From positions 1 through 40,696 of the forward strand of contig JADGPW010000250.1 of the NCBI GenBank assembly GCA_017882265.1: DNA of 40,696 bases. Reading direction: 5' to 3'. This DNA comes from Chitinophagaceae bacterium. Lineage in GTDB: Bacteria > Bacteroidota > Bacteroidia > Chitinophagales > Chitinophagaceae. Positions 24,299 through 32,339 of this stretch are shown here, piece after piece (position 1 is the first letter of the stretch; each line of letters begins with the position of its first letter). The position numbers and the translations under genes are program-made. The notes beneath the pieces are model-generated. The model made no database searches, was not told the origin of the DNA, and worked only from the letters and a program-made list of their open reading frames with translations.

Positions 24299-25342
24299 TT
24301 AATCTGTTTTATTTTTAAGCGCCTGTTCAATGCCCTGTGGATGCCATTTATTCCTGAATAGCCAGTCAACAGTTATATCCTTTTCATTTACCCCGGTGGG
24401 TAGATTATTGGCATACCAGGAATAATCATCCCCGGCTACCCGGTGACAGTCACTATAATATACTCTTCTTCCCCAACGGATCGTATTGGTAGTGGGGACG
24501 AGATAAATATCACTGTCGGCCATATTCTTTGAAAACCGGCAGCCCACCAGGTAAAATTGCGCATCACGATGATAGCGTCCGAGTTTGAAACCATTGTAAC
24601 CATCAAAGCTGCAATTCTTCAGTACCGTTTTTTCATCGGCATTGCCGGAACCATCATGCCAGATGCTTGCCGGGCCTGTGTTTGCAATGAACTGGCAATT
24701 TTCTGCCCAGGCCCATCCACGGGGGCAATAAAAATCAACGCCGCCTTCCATCAGGCAATCCTTAAAATAAAACATTCCGTTCACTGTATTCCAGGGGCTC
24801 ACCGTATCACCCGCATAAGCCCGGAAATGACAATGGATGGCTTTGAGCCGGGTCGCTTTTATCGTACGTAGAGCCATTTGGTGACCGGTGTTGGGTATTG
24901 TTTTTATATGTGTGATCGTATCGGCGGCGCAATGAATGATCCTGTTTTCTTTTACATTAAAACCATAATCATTGGCGATGGTCAGGTTTTGCAGGGTGAT
25001 ATCATTGCCGTTCACATTCATTGTAGCCACCCCCCAGTCATCAGGATGATCACAACGCCATTCATCACGGGCAATATCCTGCGTGATGATCGTTTTATCC
25101 CTGTCTTCGCCTTCCAGGATGATATTGTTTTTTTCAATAAACAATTTCTCCCGGTAGAACCCTTCTTTGATATAAATGATCCTGGGTTGATCTGATGAAT
25201 CACTCAGGCTGTTGATCGCGGCCTGGATAGAAATAAAATCATTTTTGCCCGTGACAGATACGATGATCTTCTTTTGGGCCAGGGTACTGATCCCGGCCAG
25301 CAGCCCCAGGATGACCAGGCTATATGATCTTCCGTGTTTCAT
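24299..25342 (-). CDS. divergent pectinesterase-like protein (CE8-type)
   Basis: Exported protein of 347 residues with a signal peptide (ending STLAQ) and a right-handed parallel beta-helix of pectinesterase type. The canonical motifs are altered: QMALR at 155-159 (usually QAVAL), AGDT with Asp179 (usually QDTL), VDFYCPRG with Asp203 (usually DFIFG) and WGRRV with Arg292 (usually LGRPW). The two aspartates and the arginine survive, so it may be active, but the rewritten pocket suggests a different esterified substrate. Start chosen at 25342, where ATG overlaps the stop of the GH105 gene (ATGA); an upstream ATG at 25366 lies within that gene. Confidence 0.75.
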   Translation of the reverse strand: MKHGRSYSLVILGLLAGISTLAQKKIIVSVTGKNDFISIQAAINSLSDSSDQPRIIYIKEGFYREKLFIEKNNIILEGEDRDKTIITQDIARDEWRCDHPDDWGVATMNVNGNDITLQNLTIANDYGFNVKENRIIHCAADTITHIKTIPNTGHQMALRTIKATRLKAIHCHFRAYAGDTVSPWNTVNGMFYFKDCLMEGGVDFYCPRGWAWAENCQFIANTGPASIWHDGSGNADEKTVLKNCSFDGYNGFKLGRYHRDAQFYLVGCRFSKNMADSDIYLVPTTNTIRWGRRVYYSDCHRVAGDDYSWYANNLPTGVNEKDITVDWLFRNKWHPQGIEQALKNKTD

Positions 25343-27240
25343 TTCCTTCTTTGTTGTCCTAACCATTTCACCAGTTCTTCACCAGCCTTATAATTTTCAT
25401 ATTCAGCTGGTAATTTTCTTCCATCCATGTACTCATTGTAAAACCAGGGATCACCCACCGCAAACACGGTCCCCCTGCCGTATTTTGAGACCGCGATGAT
25501 ATTATCATCCCCGTTTTTTAATGCAATCATCGCCGGTGATTTGGCCGTGATCGTACTTAATTCTTTTATATAAATTTTCTTTGTGGTTTTAAAAATGGAA
25601 TGACCGGCAGGAATAAGAATGGCCCCCTGAGAAAAATTATTCCCGTCCACATGGTTCTTACTGTCTTCATTAAAATGGATCCCGAACCTTTCGGCCAGCT
25701 TATTAAAATGTTCAAACTCGGCATTACCTGCATCATTTCCTAACAGCAGCAAAGCTCCTCCATCCTTTACCCATTTTACGATGGCTTCAATATCTTTTGG
25801 CTGAACGTAGTTAGGTGTTTTGGTCTCTTTGTCCGTATCCGGATCAACAATAATATAAATGTCTGCTGTTTTTAAATTGGCTTCAGTCGGGGCATTAAAT
25901 AATGTACGGGTTTGCATCCCGTATTTATTAAATACATAACCCAGTAAAGAATAGCCACCGTTGTCCAGTTCATTCCATACATAATGAAAAGGGATGTCCA
26001 CCCCCGTGGCATCTGGTTTGCTTTCATGGTTGAAATAATTATCCAGTAAAACTGTTTTTGCTTTCTGATTCCCGATAGGGGCTGACAGCTCCATTTCATT
26101 ACTGGCCAGCAGAAAGGCGCCGATACCTTTAGGATCATTAGTGATCACAGGCTCACTCATGTAATAATCAAAACTTCCGTCACGATAGGGATTGCCTCCA
26201 AGACCGGATACTTTTACCGTGCCCTGCAAACTGACCTGATCGTTTGTTGGACCAGTTGTAATGAATTGTTTAATGATACCTTCATATCCTTTTTTAGCCA
26301 TTCCCATTTTTGATGCAGGTATATAACCCTTTCTTACTCCTTTGGCAATGGTATATACAAACTGGCAACTGGCGGATGCTTCCAGGTAATTCTTTTTATT
26401 GGAGGGCAGGTTCAGGATATCATACCATAAACCTGTTTTCGGATCCTGTACTTTTTCGATGGCATCCACCAGGCGGTTCAATATACCGATCAATGCTTTT
26501 CGCTGGGGATGTTGTTCGGGAAAATAATCCAATACATCCACCAGTGCGCATGCATACCATCCCATCGCCCTTGCCCAGAAATGGGGGGAGCAACCTGTGC
26601 TGGGATCGGCCCATTTCATTTGTTTACTTTCATCCCAGCCATGATAAAGCAAGCCGGTTTTAGGATCCCGGGCATGTTGTTCCATCAGGATGAACTGCCT
26701 GGCAATATCATCATACGCGGTGTCTTCGTGCGCCAGCCAGGCATATTCGGCATAAAAAGGTCCCGCCATATACAAGCCATCCAGCCACATCTGGTTGGGA
26801 TAAATCTTTTTATGCCAGAAACCACCTTCGGGAGTTCGGGGTTGATGGAACAACTGATCCCGCAGCAGTTTTGCTGCTTTCAGATATTTATCCTTTAGCG
26901 AAACACTGTAAAGCAATAATAATAATTTACCATTGTTTATATTATCAAGCGTGTATTCGTCCTGTTTATAGGTTTTGATCGTCCCGTCATCCTTTACAAA
27001 AAAATCCATCTGTTTTTGGATATAATTGTAATAGCCCGCATCACCGGTATTCATCCAGACACCTTCAAATCCTTTTAAGACTACACCCATATCATAGTTC
27101 CATTTGGCGGGTTTGCCATCTAAAGCAAAAGAATCCTTCCAGGTATTCATCACGGTAGATGCCATTCGCTGGCTATAGGGTTGAGCGGAGGCAACGATGG
27201 CCCCCAGCATGGATGCTATGATTAAAACCCTTTTCATCAT
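25339..27240 (-). CDS. GH105 unsaturated glucuronyl/galacturonyl hydrolase with C-terminal domain
   Basis: Cleaves the terminal unsaturated uronate from oligosaccharides made by pectate or rhamnogalacturonan lyases. Signal peptide at 1-20 (ASAQ). The (alpha/alpha)6 barrel spans about 25-385: WNYDMGVVLKGFEGVW, NQMWLDGLYMAGPF with the likely catalytic Asp154, and WARAMGWYACALVDVL. After about residue 395 follows a second domain with IYIIVDPDTDKET, WVKDGGALLLLGNDAGNAEFEHF (in part) and GRGTVFAVGDPWFYNEYM, resembling a DUF4350/glutamine-amidotransferase-like fold of unknown role. Total 633 residues against about 370 for a plain GH105. The ATG directly follows the GH28 stop codon. Confidence 0.88.
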   Translation of the reverse strand: MMKRVLIIASMLGAIVASAQPYSQRMASTVMNTWKDSFALDGKPAKWNYDMGVVLKGFEGVWMNTGDAGYYNYIQKQMDFFVKDDGTIKTYKQDEYTLDNINNGKLLLLLYSVSLKDKYLKAAKLLRDQLFHQPRTPEGGFWHKKIYPNQMWLDGLYMAGPFYAEYAWLAHEDTAYDDIARQFILMEQHARDPKTGLLYHGWDESKQMKWADPSTGCSPHFWARAMGWYACALVDVLDYFPEQHPQRKALIGILNRLVDAIEKVQDPKTGLWYDILNLPSNKKNYLEASASCQFVYTIAKGVRKGYIPASKMGMAKKGYEGIIKQFITTGPTNDQVSLQGTVKVSGLGGNPYRDGSFDYYMSEPVITNDPKGIGAFLLASNEMELSAPIGNQKAKTVLLDNYFNHESKPDATGVDIPFHYVWNELDNGGYSLLGYVFNKYGMQTRTLFNAPTEANLKTADIYIIVDPDTDKETKTPNYVQPKDIEAIVKWVKDGGALLLLGNDAGNAEFEHFNKLAERFGIHFNEDSKNHVDGNNFSQGAILIPAGHSIFKTTKKIYIKELSTITAKSPAMIALKNGDDNIIAVSKYGRGTVFAVGDPWFYNEYMDGRKLPAEYENYKAGEELVKWLGQQRRK

Positions 27241-28881
27241 TTATTGGAGCGCCTTTTCAGTAGCGCCATAAGTAAAGGTTACTTTATTCTTTGCTTTTGA
27301 AGCGTCGGTATTCATCAATTTTATCCCCTCCGATTTATCCCCACTGATATTCAGGATCAGCGAGGCTCCGTCCCGGTAACTGATCTTGTCAAGCATGATG
27401 TTTTTGCTGTTATGAATATTCATCACCGGGTCGGTATTAGTGGTTACCAGTTTAATATTCCGTAAAGTGATATTGCTGCCCTCGGTGCAATCCAGTCCTT
27501 CTGTGGCCTGCAGCACCATATCTTCCAGTACGATCTGCTGCACATTCATTTCCGGTAGCCCCCTTATATAAATGGCTTTGGCGGCCCCATTGCATATGAT
27601 ATTCTTTGCATAAATATTTTTGAACTGAGGCGTGCCTTCTGTAACCGGCAGTGTTTCCACTTTGGGTGGCACTCTTTTTTCGCCTGCTAATATCACCGGG
27701 TCCTGCGCCATATAATACATATCAAAGAGGATGGCCTCTGTCACAATATCTTTCATCGAGATATTTTTGATGAAAATATTTTCCACGATACCACCGCGGC
27801 CGCGTGTCGTTTTAAACCGCAGACCGATATCTGTTCCAATAAAGGTGCAGTTCTCTACATAGATATTCCTGGCGCCACCACTCATCTCGCTCCCGATCAC
27901 GAACCCGCCGTGCGCATGATAGACAATACAATTCCGGACAAGCATATTCTCCGTCGGCATTCCTCTTTTCCGGCCGGCCTCATCACGGCCACTTTTTATA
28001 CAGATGCCATCGTCGCCTACATCAAACGTGCTGTTCTCCAGCAATACATTTTTACAGCTTTCCACATCGATCCCATCTCCGTTTTGAGCATAAAAAGGAT
28101 TTTTCGCGTATACATTTCTAACCGTGAGGTCTTCGCACATTAGTGGATGTAAACACCAGGCGGGTGAGTTTTGGAAAGTAACCCCTTCGAGTAGTACTCT
28201 TTTGCATTGTGTTAATACCAGCAGGTTGGGTCTTAGAAAATCCTTTATTTCAATATAGAATGATGCATCTTTTTCACGGGTTATCTCACCGGGGTTCTTC
28301 AACTTTGATCCTTTGAGAGATCCTTCCGATGGATACCATGTTTTTTTATCATCACTTAACACTCCGCCTGAGGCTACTAATTTCTTCCATTGGGTTTCAT
28401 TGAGTTTATCCTTCCTGACCATCCGCCAGGCATCGCCGTTTCCATCGATGATACCAAAACCGGTGATCGCGATATTCGTGGCTTTTGTAGCCGAGACGGG
28501 AGATTGATTCCGCATTTGAGGAATCCCTTCCCAATTTCCCGCCACTAACGGGTATTCATTAAAATCAGCAGTAAACTGAAGCAAAGCGTTTTTGGCCAGG
28601 TATAGATTTACATTGCTTTTCAATTCAACCGGGCCCGTTAACCAAAACCCGGCCGGGACCATCACCACACCACCTCCTTTTTTGTTGCAGGCAATGATCG
28701 CGTCATTGATGGCCCTGGTATTCAAAGTAGCGCCATCGGCAACAGCGCCGAATTTTACAATGCTCAATGTATCTTTTCTGAAATTGGTTTTTTGAACCGG
28801 GGGCAATTCATTTTTTTGTGCCATAACGGTGGCAGCAAAAAAGAAAAAAAGGGCGCTTAAAAGAAATAATTGTCTTTTCAT
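27241..28881 (-). CDS. GH28 polygalacturonase family glycosidase
   Basis: Inverting hydrolase acting on galacturonan or rhamnogalacturonan. Signal peptide at 1-21 (ATVMAQ). Beta-helix catalytic residues are in order: Asp269/Asp272 in NGDGIDVES, Asp290 and Asp291 in VGDDGICIKSG, His324 in AHGGFVIGSEMSGG, and Arg355-Phe-Lys357 in RFKTTRGRGG. Length 546, on the long side, with an insertion around 155-215. The substrate-discriminating sites cannot settle between exo-polygalacturonase and other GH28 activities. A possible promoter lies about 180 bases upstream, so this gene may start a second transcription unit through uxaA. Confidence 0.92.
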   Translation of the reverse strand: MKRQLFLLSALFFFFAATVMAQKNELPPVQKTNFRKDTLSIVKFGAVADGATLNTRAINDAIIACNKKGGGVVMVPAGFWLTGPVELKSNVNLYLAKNALLQFTADFNEYPLVAGNWEGIPQMRNQSPVSATKATNIAITGFGIIDGNGDAWRMVRKDKLNETQWKKLVASGGVLSDDKKTWYPSEGSLKGSKLKNPGEITREKDASFYIEIKDFLRPNLLVLTQCKRVLLEGVTFQNSPAWCLHPLMCEDLTVRNVYAKNPFYAQNGDGIDVESCKNVLLENSTFDVGDDGICIKSGRDEAGRKRGMPTENMLVRNCIVYHAHGGFVIGSEMSGGARNIYVENCTFIGTDIGLRFKTTRGRGGIVENIFIKNISMKDIVTEAILFDMYYMAQDPVILAGEKRVPPKVETLPVTEGTPQFKNIYAKNIICNGAAKAIYIRGLPEMNVQQIVLEDMVLQATEGLDCTEGSNITLRNIKLVTTNTDPVMNIHNSKNIMLDKISYRDGASLILNISGDKSEGIKLMNTDASKAKNKVTFTYGATEKALQ

Positions 28882-29179
28882 TTGGCAAATTAAATGGGAA
28901 GTTTTTAAGAAGGTTCCTGGTGGTAAGTCTTTAAAAATGCATTGGTTTAGTATTAATACTTCCCCTCTTCCTCACTGAATCCAGTTCGCAGAACCCTGCG
29001 GGCGAACCGCCTTCCCGACTATTTTATTTAAAACTACTTTTTCCTTTGGTTCTATACACTTACAAGTCTAACTAGAAGCGGACTGTTAATCAAGGAATTA
29101 GCCCCCTTTATTTACGCAATCGTTGCCGGTAACGATGCCAGTTTCATCTATTCATATTACCCGCAATTTCCCGCAGGAT
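28882..29179. other. 298-base gap between GH28 and the NTF2-like gene
   Basis: No gene on either strand. It contains a promoter candidate (29063-29093) and a small nested hairpin, GTTCGC (28984-28989) with GCGAAC (29002-29007) around CGCAG-AACC-CTGCG. The rest is AT-rich and would be the leader of the GH28 mRNA. Confidence 0.5.
29063..29093 (-). promoter_or_regulatory. candidate promoter for the GH28-uxaA unit
   Basis: On the minus strand TTG (29093-29091), 20 bases, then TAGACTTG (29070-29063), one base from TAnnTTTG. The spacing fits the Bacteroidota consensus TTG-N19-21-TAnnTTTG. The leader would be about 175 bases. Confidence 0.4.
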
Positions 29180-29620
29180 TTAACCCGGATGTACAGCCTG
29201 CCTGGCGATTAAAATCCAGCGCCCTCCTTCCTTTTGCCAAACCATTAATACCAGTAAATGAACTTCCCCGGGTTTGCCGCTATCATTTGTTTTTGCATCC
29301 AGGATATGACGTACGATCGCCGTTTTACCCGTGATACTGATCGTTTGATCTTTCAGTTCGATCGTGACAAAATCAGATTTGCCGCTGACAATTTTTTCTA
29401 CAAACTCAGCCTTACCCTCGAGATGTCCTCCACTGTGACCATAGCTGAGTTTATCTGAGACCATGCTCTCCAGGTTTGCTTTATTAGCATCGACCATGGC
29501 TACCCGCAATTTTTCAACTGCATCCGCTACCTGTTTTTCTTTTTTGGATTGTCCCCTGGTAACAAAAAAGGTGGTTACCAGTAGAACACCTAATACGATT
29601 TTCCTGAACATACCATTCAT
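29180..29620 (-). CDS. secreted NTF2-like protein (DUF4440)
   Basis: 146 residues: signal peptide (FRKIVLGVLLVTTFFVTRGQ) and one NTF2-like/SnoaL-like domain with the DUF4440 pattern: VADAVEKLRVAMVDANKANL, LESMVSDKLSYGHSGGHLEGKAEF (in part), and a C-terminal strand pair ending GGRWILIARQAVHPG. Members have a cone-shaped pocket and often bind or act on small ligands; many have no known activity. It begins 7 bases after the GH43 stop, so it is part of the pectin cluster. Two ATGs (29620 and 29611) are possible. Confidence 0.85.
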   Translation of the reverse strand: MNGMFRKIVLGVLLVTTFFVTRGQSKKEKQVADAVEKLRVAMVDANKANLESMVSDKLSYGHSGGHLEGKAEFVEKIVSGKSDFVTIELKDQTISITGKTAIVRHILDAKTNDSGKPGEVHLLVLMVWQKEGGRWILIARQAVHPG

Positions 29621-29627
29621 TTTTATA

Positions 29628-31232
29628 TTATTTAGTAATACGAAACCAATCTATATCCGCATAACCCGAATCATTTGTTTTTATCGTTCGGGTACAGAAC
29701 AATCCTGATTTAGCACCCACCCAGCGGCCGGGCTTAGCAGTCAGTTTTTCACCTATTACCGTAAAGTTGGTACCGTCTTTACTATAACTAAACTGGCAAC
29801 TCCCTCCCGTACGGACCGAAACACGGAAATAAATATCTGCTGTTTCGATCTTTTCCCCCTCCTGCACTGTTTCGGGTTGGGCTTTATCCGCATTCTTACA
29901 AATAGCAAATGAAATATAATTTCCATCCGGCTTTTTCACCAGGGAGATATAGGCATAATCGGTTCCCAGGATGATCAAGCCGGTTCTTTCCCCATCGGTC
30001 ACTGGGTTGAATGACAGTTTTGTGGTGACGATGAATTCTTCCGCGGGAAATTTCTGCAATAATAGGTTGGGTACGGTCCAGTAATTTTTTATACTATCCG
30101 GAAGCAGGTCAGCATACAATCTCAGCTTCCCATTTGTTTGAAAGGCCCAATAAGGACGGGGATTTGCCTGCCATTGCCATTGTTCACCGATCGGGTTGTC
30201 GTTGAATTCATCTGATTCCTGGGGAGTGCAGACCGGGTTTGTTTTCCCGGTATTTGGTTTTTTATAAACCAGCACCGGTTCGCCTTTACCTTCCTTATTC
30301 TTATCCATCCCGATCACCGGCCAGTCATTGATCCATTTCATGGGTTGCAGATGAACCACCCGGCCATATGCTCCTTTATCCTGGAAATGAAGAAACCAGT
30401 CTTCGCCTGTTTGCGTTGTTACCCAGGCGCCCTGGTGGGGTCCATTAATAGAAGTGGAGCCCTGGTCCATGACCACTTTTCTTTCATAGGGTCCGTAAAT
30501 ATTTTTACTACGCAATACTAATTGCCAGCCTGTGGATACGCCGCCAGCCGGGGCGAAAATATAATAGTAGCCATTCCGTTTATAAAACTTCGGGCCCTCG
30601 ATCGTCGGATCTTTTTCATGACCATCATATACCAATATACCCTGGTCAAGTGTTTGTGTCCCGGCCGCATTCATTTGTTTTACCACGATGATACTTTTGA
30701 TACCTGCACGGCTGCCGGCAAAAGCATGAACGAGAAAAACCTTCCCTCCATCATCCCATAAAGGACAGGGATCAATGAGTCCTTTTCCTGCTTCTACCAG
30801 GATCGGGTCACTCCAGGGACCCATGATGTTTTTTGCTTTAATATGATAAATACCAAAATCGGGATCAGGGTAATAGATATAAAATTCATTGTTATGGTAA
30901 CGGATACTGGGCGCCCAGACCCCATTGCCATGCTGAACGGTAGAAAAATGTTCATCAGGTAGTTGTCTTTTTAACGCATGCCCGATGATCGTCCAGTTGA
31001 CCAGGTCTTTGGAATGTAAAATGGGCAGACCTGGCACAGCGTTAAAACTCGAAGAGATCATGTAATAATCATCGCCAACCCGTATGGCATCCGGGTCGCT
31101 GTAATCTGCATGAATAACAGGGTTCTTGTAAGTTCCATCCTTATTATCTGCTACCCAGGTTTTGGAAATATTGCCCTGTGCAGTTACCAGTAACGGGAAA
31201 AGAAATAGCCATATGGTAATGAACTGTTTCAG
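29628..31232 (-). CDS. GH43 glycoside hydrolase, apparent CTG start
   Basis: Exported five-bladed beta-propeller glycosidase, likely an arabinofuranosidase, galactosidase or xylosidase trimming pectin side chains. The first ATG (31061) would remove the catalytic base, so the gene must start upstream: the frame is open for 57 more codons, giving KQFITIWLFLFPLLVTAQ as a signal peptide and HADYSDPDAIRVGDDYY. With CTG at 31232 as residue 1, the triad is Asp46, Asp154 (GLIDPCPLW) and Glu212 (TIEGPKFY). A C-terminal jelly-roll (about 345-534, DEFNDNPIGEQWQW to DIDWFRITK) is the GH43_C2-type domain, as in subfamily 12-like proteins. An ATG at 31239 is out of frame, so a one-base frameshift near the start is the alternative to CTG. 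Confidence 0.85.
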   Translation of the reverse strand: MKQFITIWLFLFPLLVTAQGNISKTWVADNKDGTYKNPVIHADYSDPDAIRVGDDYYMISSSFNAVPGLPILHSKDLVNWTIIGHALKRQLPDEHFSTVQHGNGVWAPSIRYHNNEFYIYYPDPDFGIYHIKAKNIMGPWSDPILVEAGKGLIDPCPLWDDGGKVFLVHAFAGSRAGIKSIIVVKQMNAAGTQTLDQGILVYDGHEKDPTIEGPKFYKRNGYYYIFAPAGGVSTGWQLVLRSKNIYGPYERKVVMDQGSTSINGPHQGAWVTTQTGEDWFLHFQDKGAYGRVVHLQPMKWINDWPVIGMDKNKEGKGEPVLVYKKPNTGKTNPVCTPQESDEFNDNPIGEQWQWQANPRPYWAFQTNGKLRLYADLLPDSIKNYWTVPNLLLQKFPAEEFIVTTKLSFNPVTDGERTGLIILGTDYAYISLVKKPDGNYISFAICKNADKAQPETVQEGEKIETADIYFRVSVRTGGSCQFSYSKDGTNFTVIGEKLTAKPGRWVGAKSGLFCTRTIKTNDSGYADIDWFRITK

Positions 31233-31238
31233 TATTCA

Positions 31239-32333
31239 TTATTTTTCAGGGTCCCAATCGCCAAAAATATTTTTGATAGTATAGGTTTTTGCTTCTTCAT
31301 CCCTCAACTGTCTTGACCAGCTGATCCTCTTTGCCGGGTCGGAGGAAGGCCCGTAATTATTATATTCGGAATAACGTGCCGTTTTATAATTATCTGTATT
31401 ATTCCAGTTGCTCCAGCCTTCCGGTCTTATATGTTCACCGATATAACAATGAAGATAAGTGACAGCGGCATAGGGGCGCCAGGGGCGACCTAATGAAGCA
31501 CTGTGTACAGAGGTATCCCCGGTCAGGATACATTCATTGAAAATATAGCCAAACTTTTTTTCGGGTGGAGTAGACGCTGCCGTTACGTGCGAATTCTTTT
31601 TGCTATGAATATGGCATCGCTGGAACCAGGCCGTAGCCGAACCAAAAATGAAATCGGTAGTGCCTTCTATATAGCAATCCTGGTAATATTGCCGGCTGCG
31701 CTCACTGTTAGTGAATAGTACATCCTGGAAACCAATAAATCTGGAATTGATGAACAGGGCTTTATCGCCATCTGATTCCACCGCAACAGCCTGGCCGGCC
31801 GTGAAGCCCGCATCATTTTGAAAGCTGATGTTTTTGGCTGTAAAATGATCGGCTTTCACCAGGAAACTCCAGGAGTTTCTTGTATTAATGGTATCACCTT
31901 TGGGAGAAACCTTCCCGGTATGGTCATCATAGGTAAGGATCGTATTAAATTTATCTTCACCAATGATCGTTACTTCATTCTTAGTGGAATCGAGATGGAG
32001 TTTTTCTTTATACTCGCCATTCTTAATATAGATCGTGATGGGTCTTTTATTATTTAGCGGGACGGCATCAAAAGCGGCCTGTACCGTTTTATAATCACCG
32101 CTTCCGTCCTGGGCTACTGTTCTTTTGAATGTCTGTGCTGGTAATTGTAACATAGCGAAGAGCCCTATAAATAAAGAAAGCTTTTTATAACTGGTCAAAT
32201 TTAACTGCCGAGACGCAGAGACGCAGAGGCGCTGAGTAAAAAAAAAGCATGCCTTGCCTCCGCGCCTCCGCGTCTCAGCGCCTCTGCGGTTAAATCCTCC
32301 AAATTGAAACCTCAACAGTACCGGATTTTTCAT
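31239..32333 (-). CDS. pectinesterase (CE8) with repeat-encoded N-terminus
   Basis: Removes methyl esters from homogalacturonan. All CE8 motifs are present: NGEYKEKL, Gln181 (QAVAVES), Asp204 (FQDVLFTNS, acid/base), Asp227 (TTDFIFG, nucleophile) and Arg283 (LGRPWRPY). Residues about 14-45 of this 364-residue frame are encoded by a palindromic element (32201-32293) inserted between the ATG at 32333 and the signal peptide YKKLSLFIGLFAMLQLPAQ. Either the long N-terminus is made, which could hamper export, or translation begins at TTG (32198), giving a normal signal peptide. The ATG lies 6 bases after the stop of the upstream hydrolase. The stop overlaps an out-of-frame ATG of the GH43 region. 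Confidence 0.9.
   Translation of the reverse strand: MKNPVLLRFQFGGFNRRGAETRRRGGKACFFFTQRLCVSASRQLNLTSYKKLSLFIGLFAMLQLPAQTFKRTVAQDGSGDYKTVQAAFDAVPLNNKRPITIYIKNGEYKEKLHLDSTKNEVTIIGEDKFNTILTYDDHTGKVSPKGDTINTRNSWSFLVKADHFTAKNISFQNDAGFTAGQAVAVESDGDKALFINSRFIGFQDVLFTNSERSRQYYQDCYIEGTTDFIFGSATAWFQRCHIHSKKNSHVTAASTPPEKKFGYIFNECILTGDTSVHSASLGRPWRPYAAVTYLHCYIGEHIRPEGWSNWNNTDNYKTARYSEYNNYGPSSDPAKRISWSRQLRDEEAKTYTIKNIFGDWDPEK
32201..32293. repeat. 93-bp palindrome inside a pectinesterase frame (GCAGAG family)
   Basis: TTAACTGC (32201-32208) and GCGGTTAA (32286-32293) are the ends, one mismatch; inner arms GCAGAGGCGCTGAG (32223-32236) and its perfect inverse at 32274-32287. Arms are 8-base words of the form ACGCAGAG. 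Length 93 is divisible by three and lacks in-frame stops on the minus strand. Confidence 0.8.
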
Positions 32334-32339
32334 TCTAAT

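Noticed and set aside
32198-32293. Insertion sequence or transposon in the pectinesterase gene
   Set aside because: Only 93 bp, no transposase, no clear target duplication; it fits a small palindromic repeat instead.
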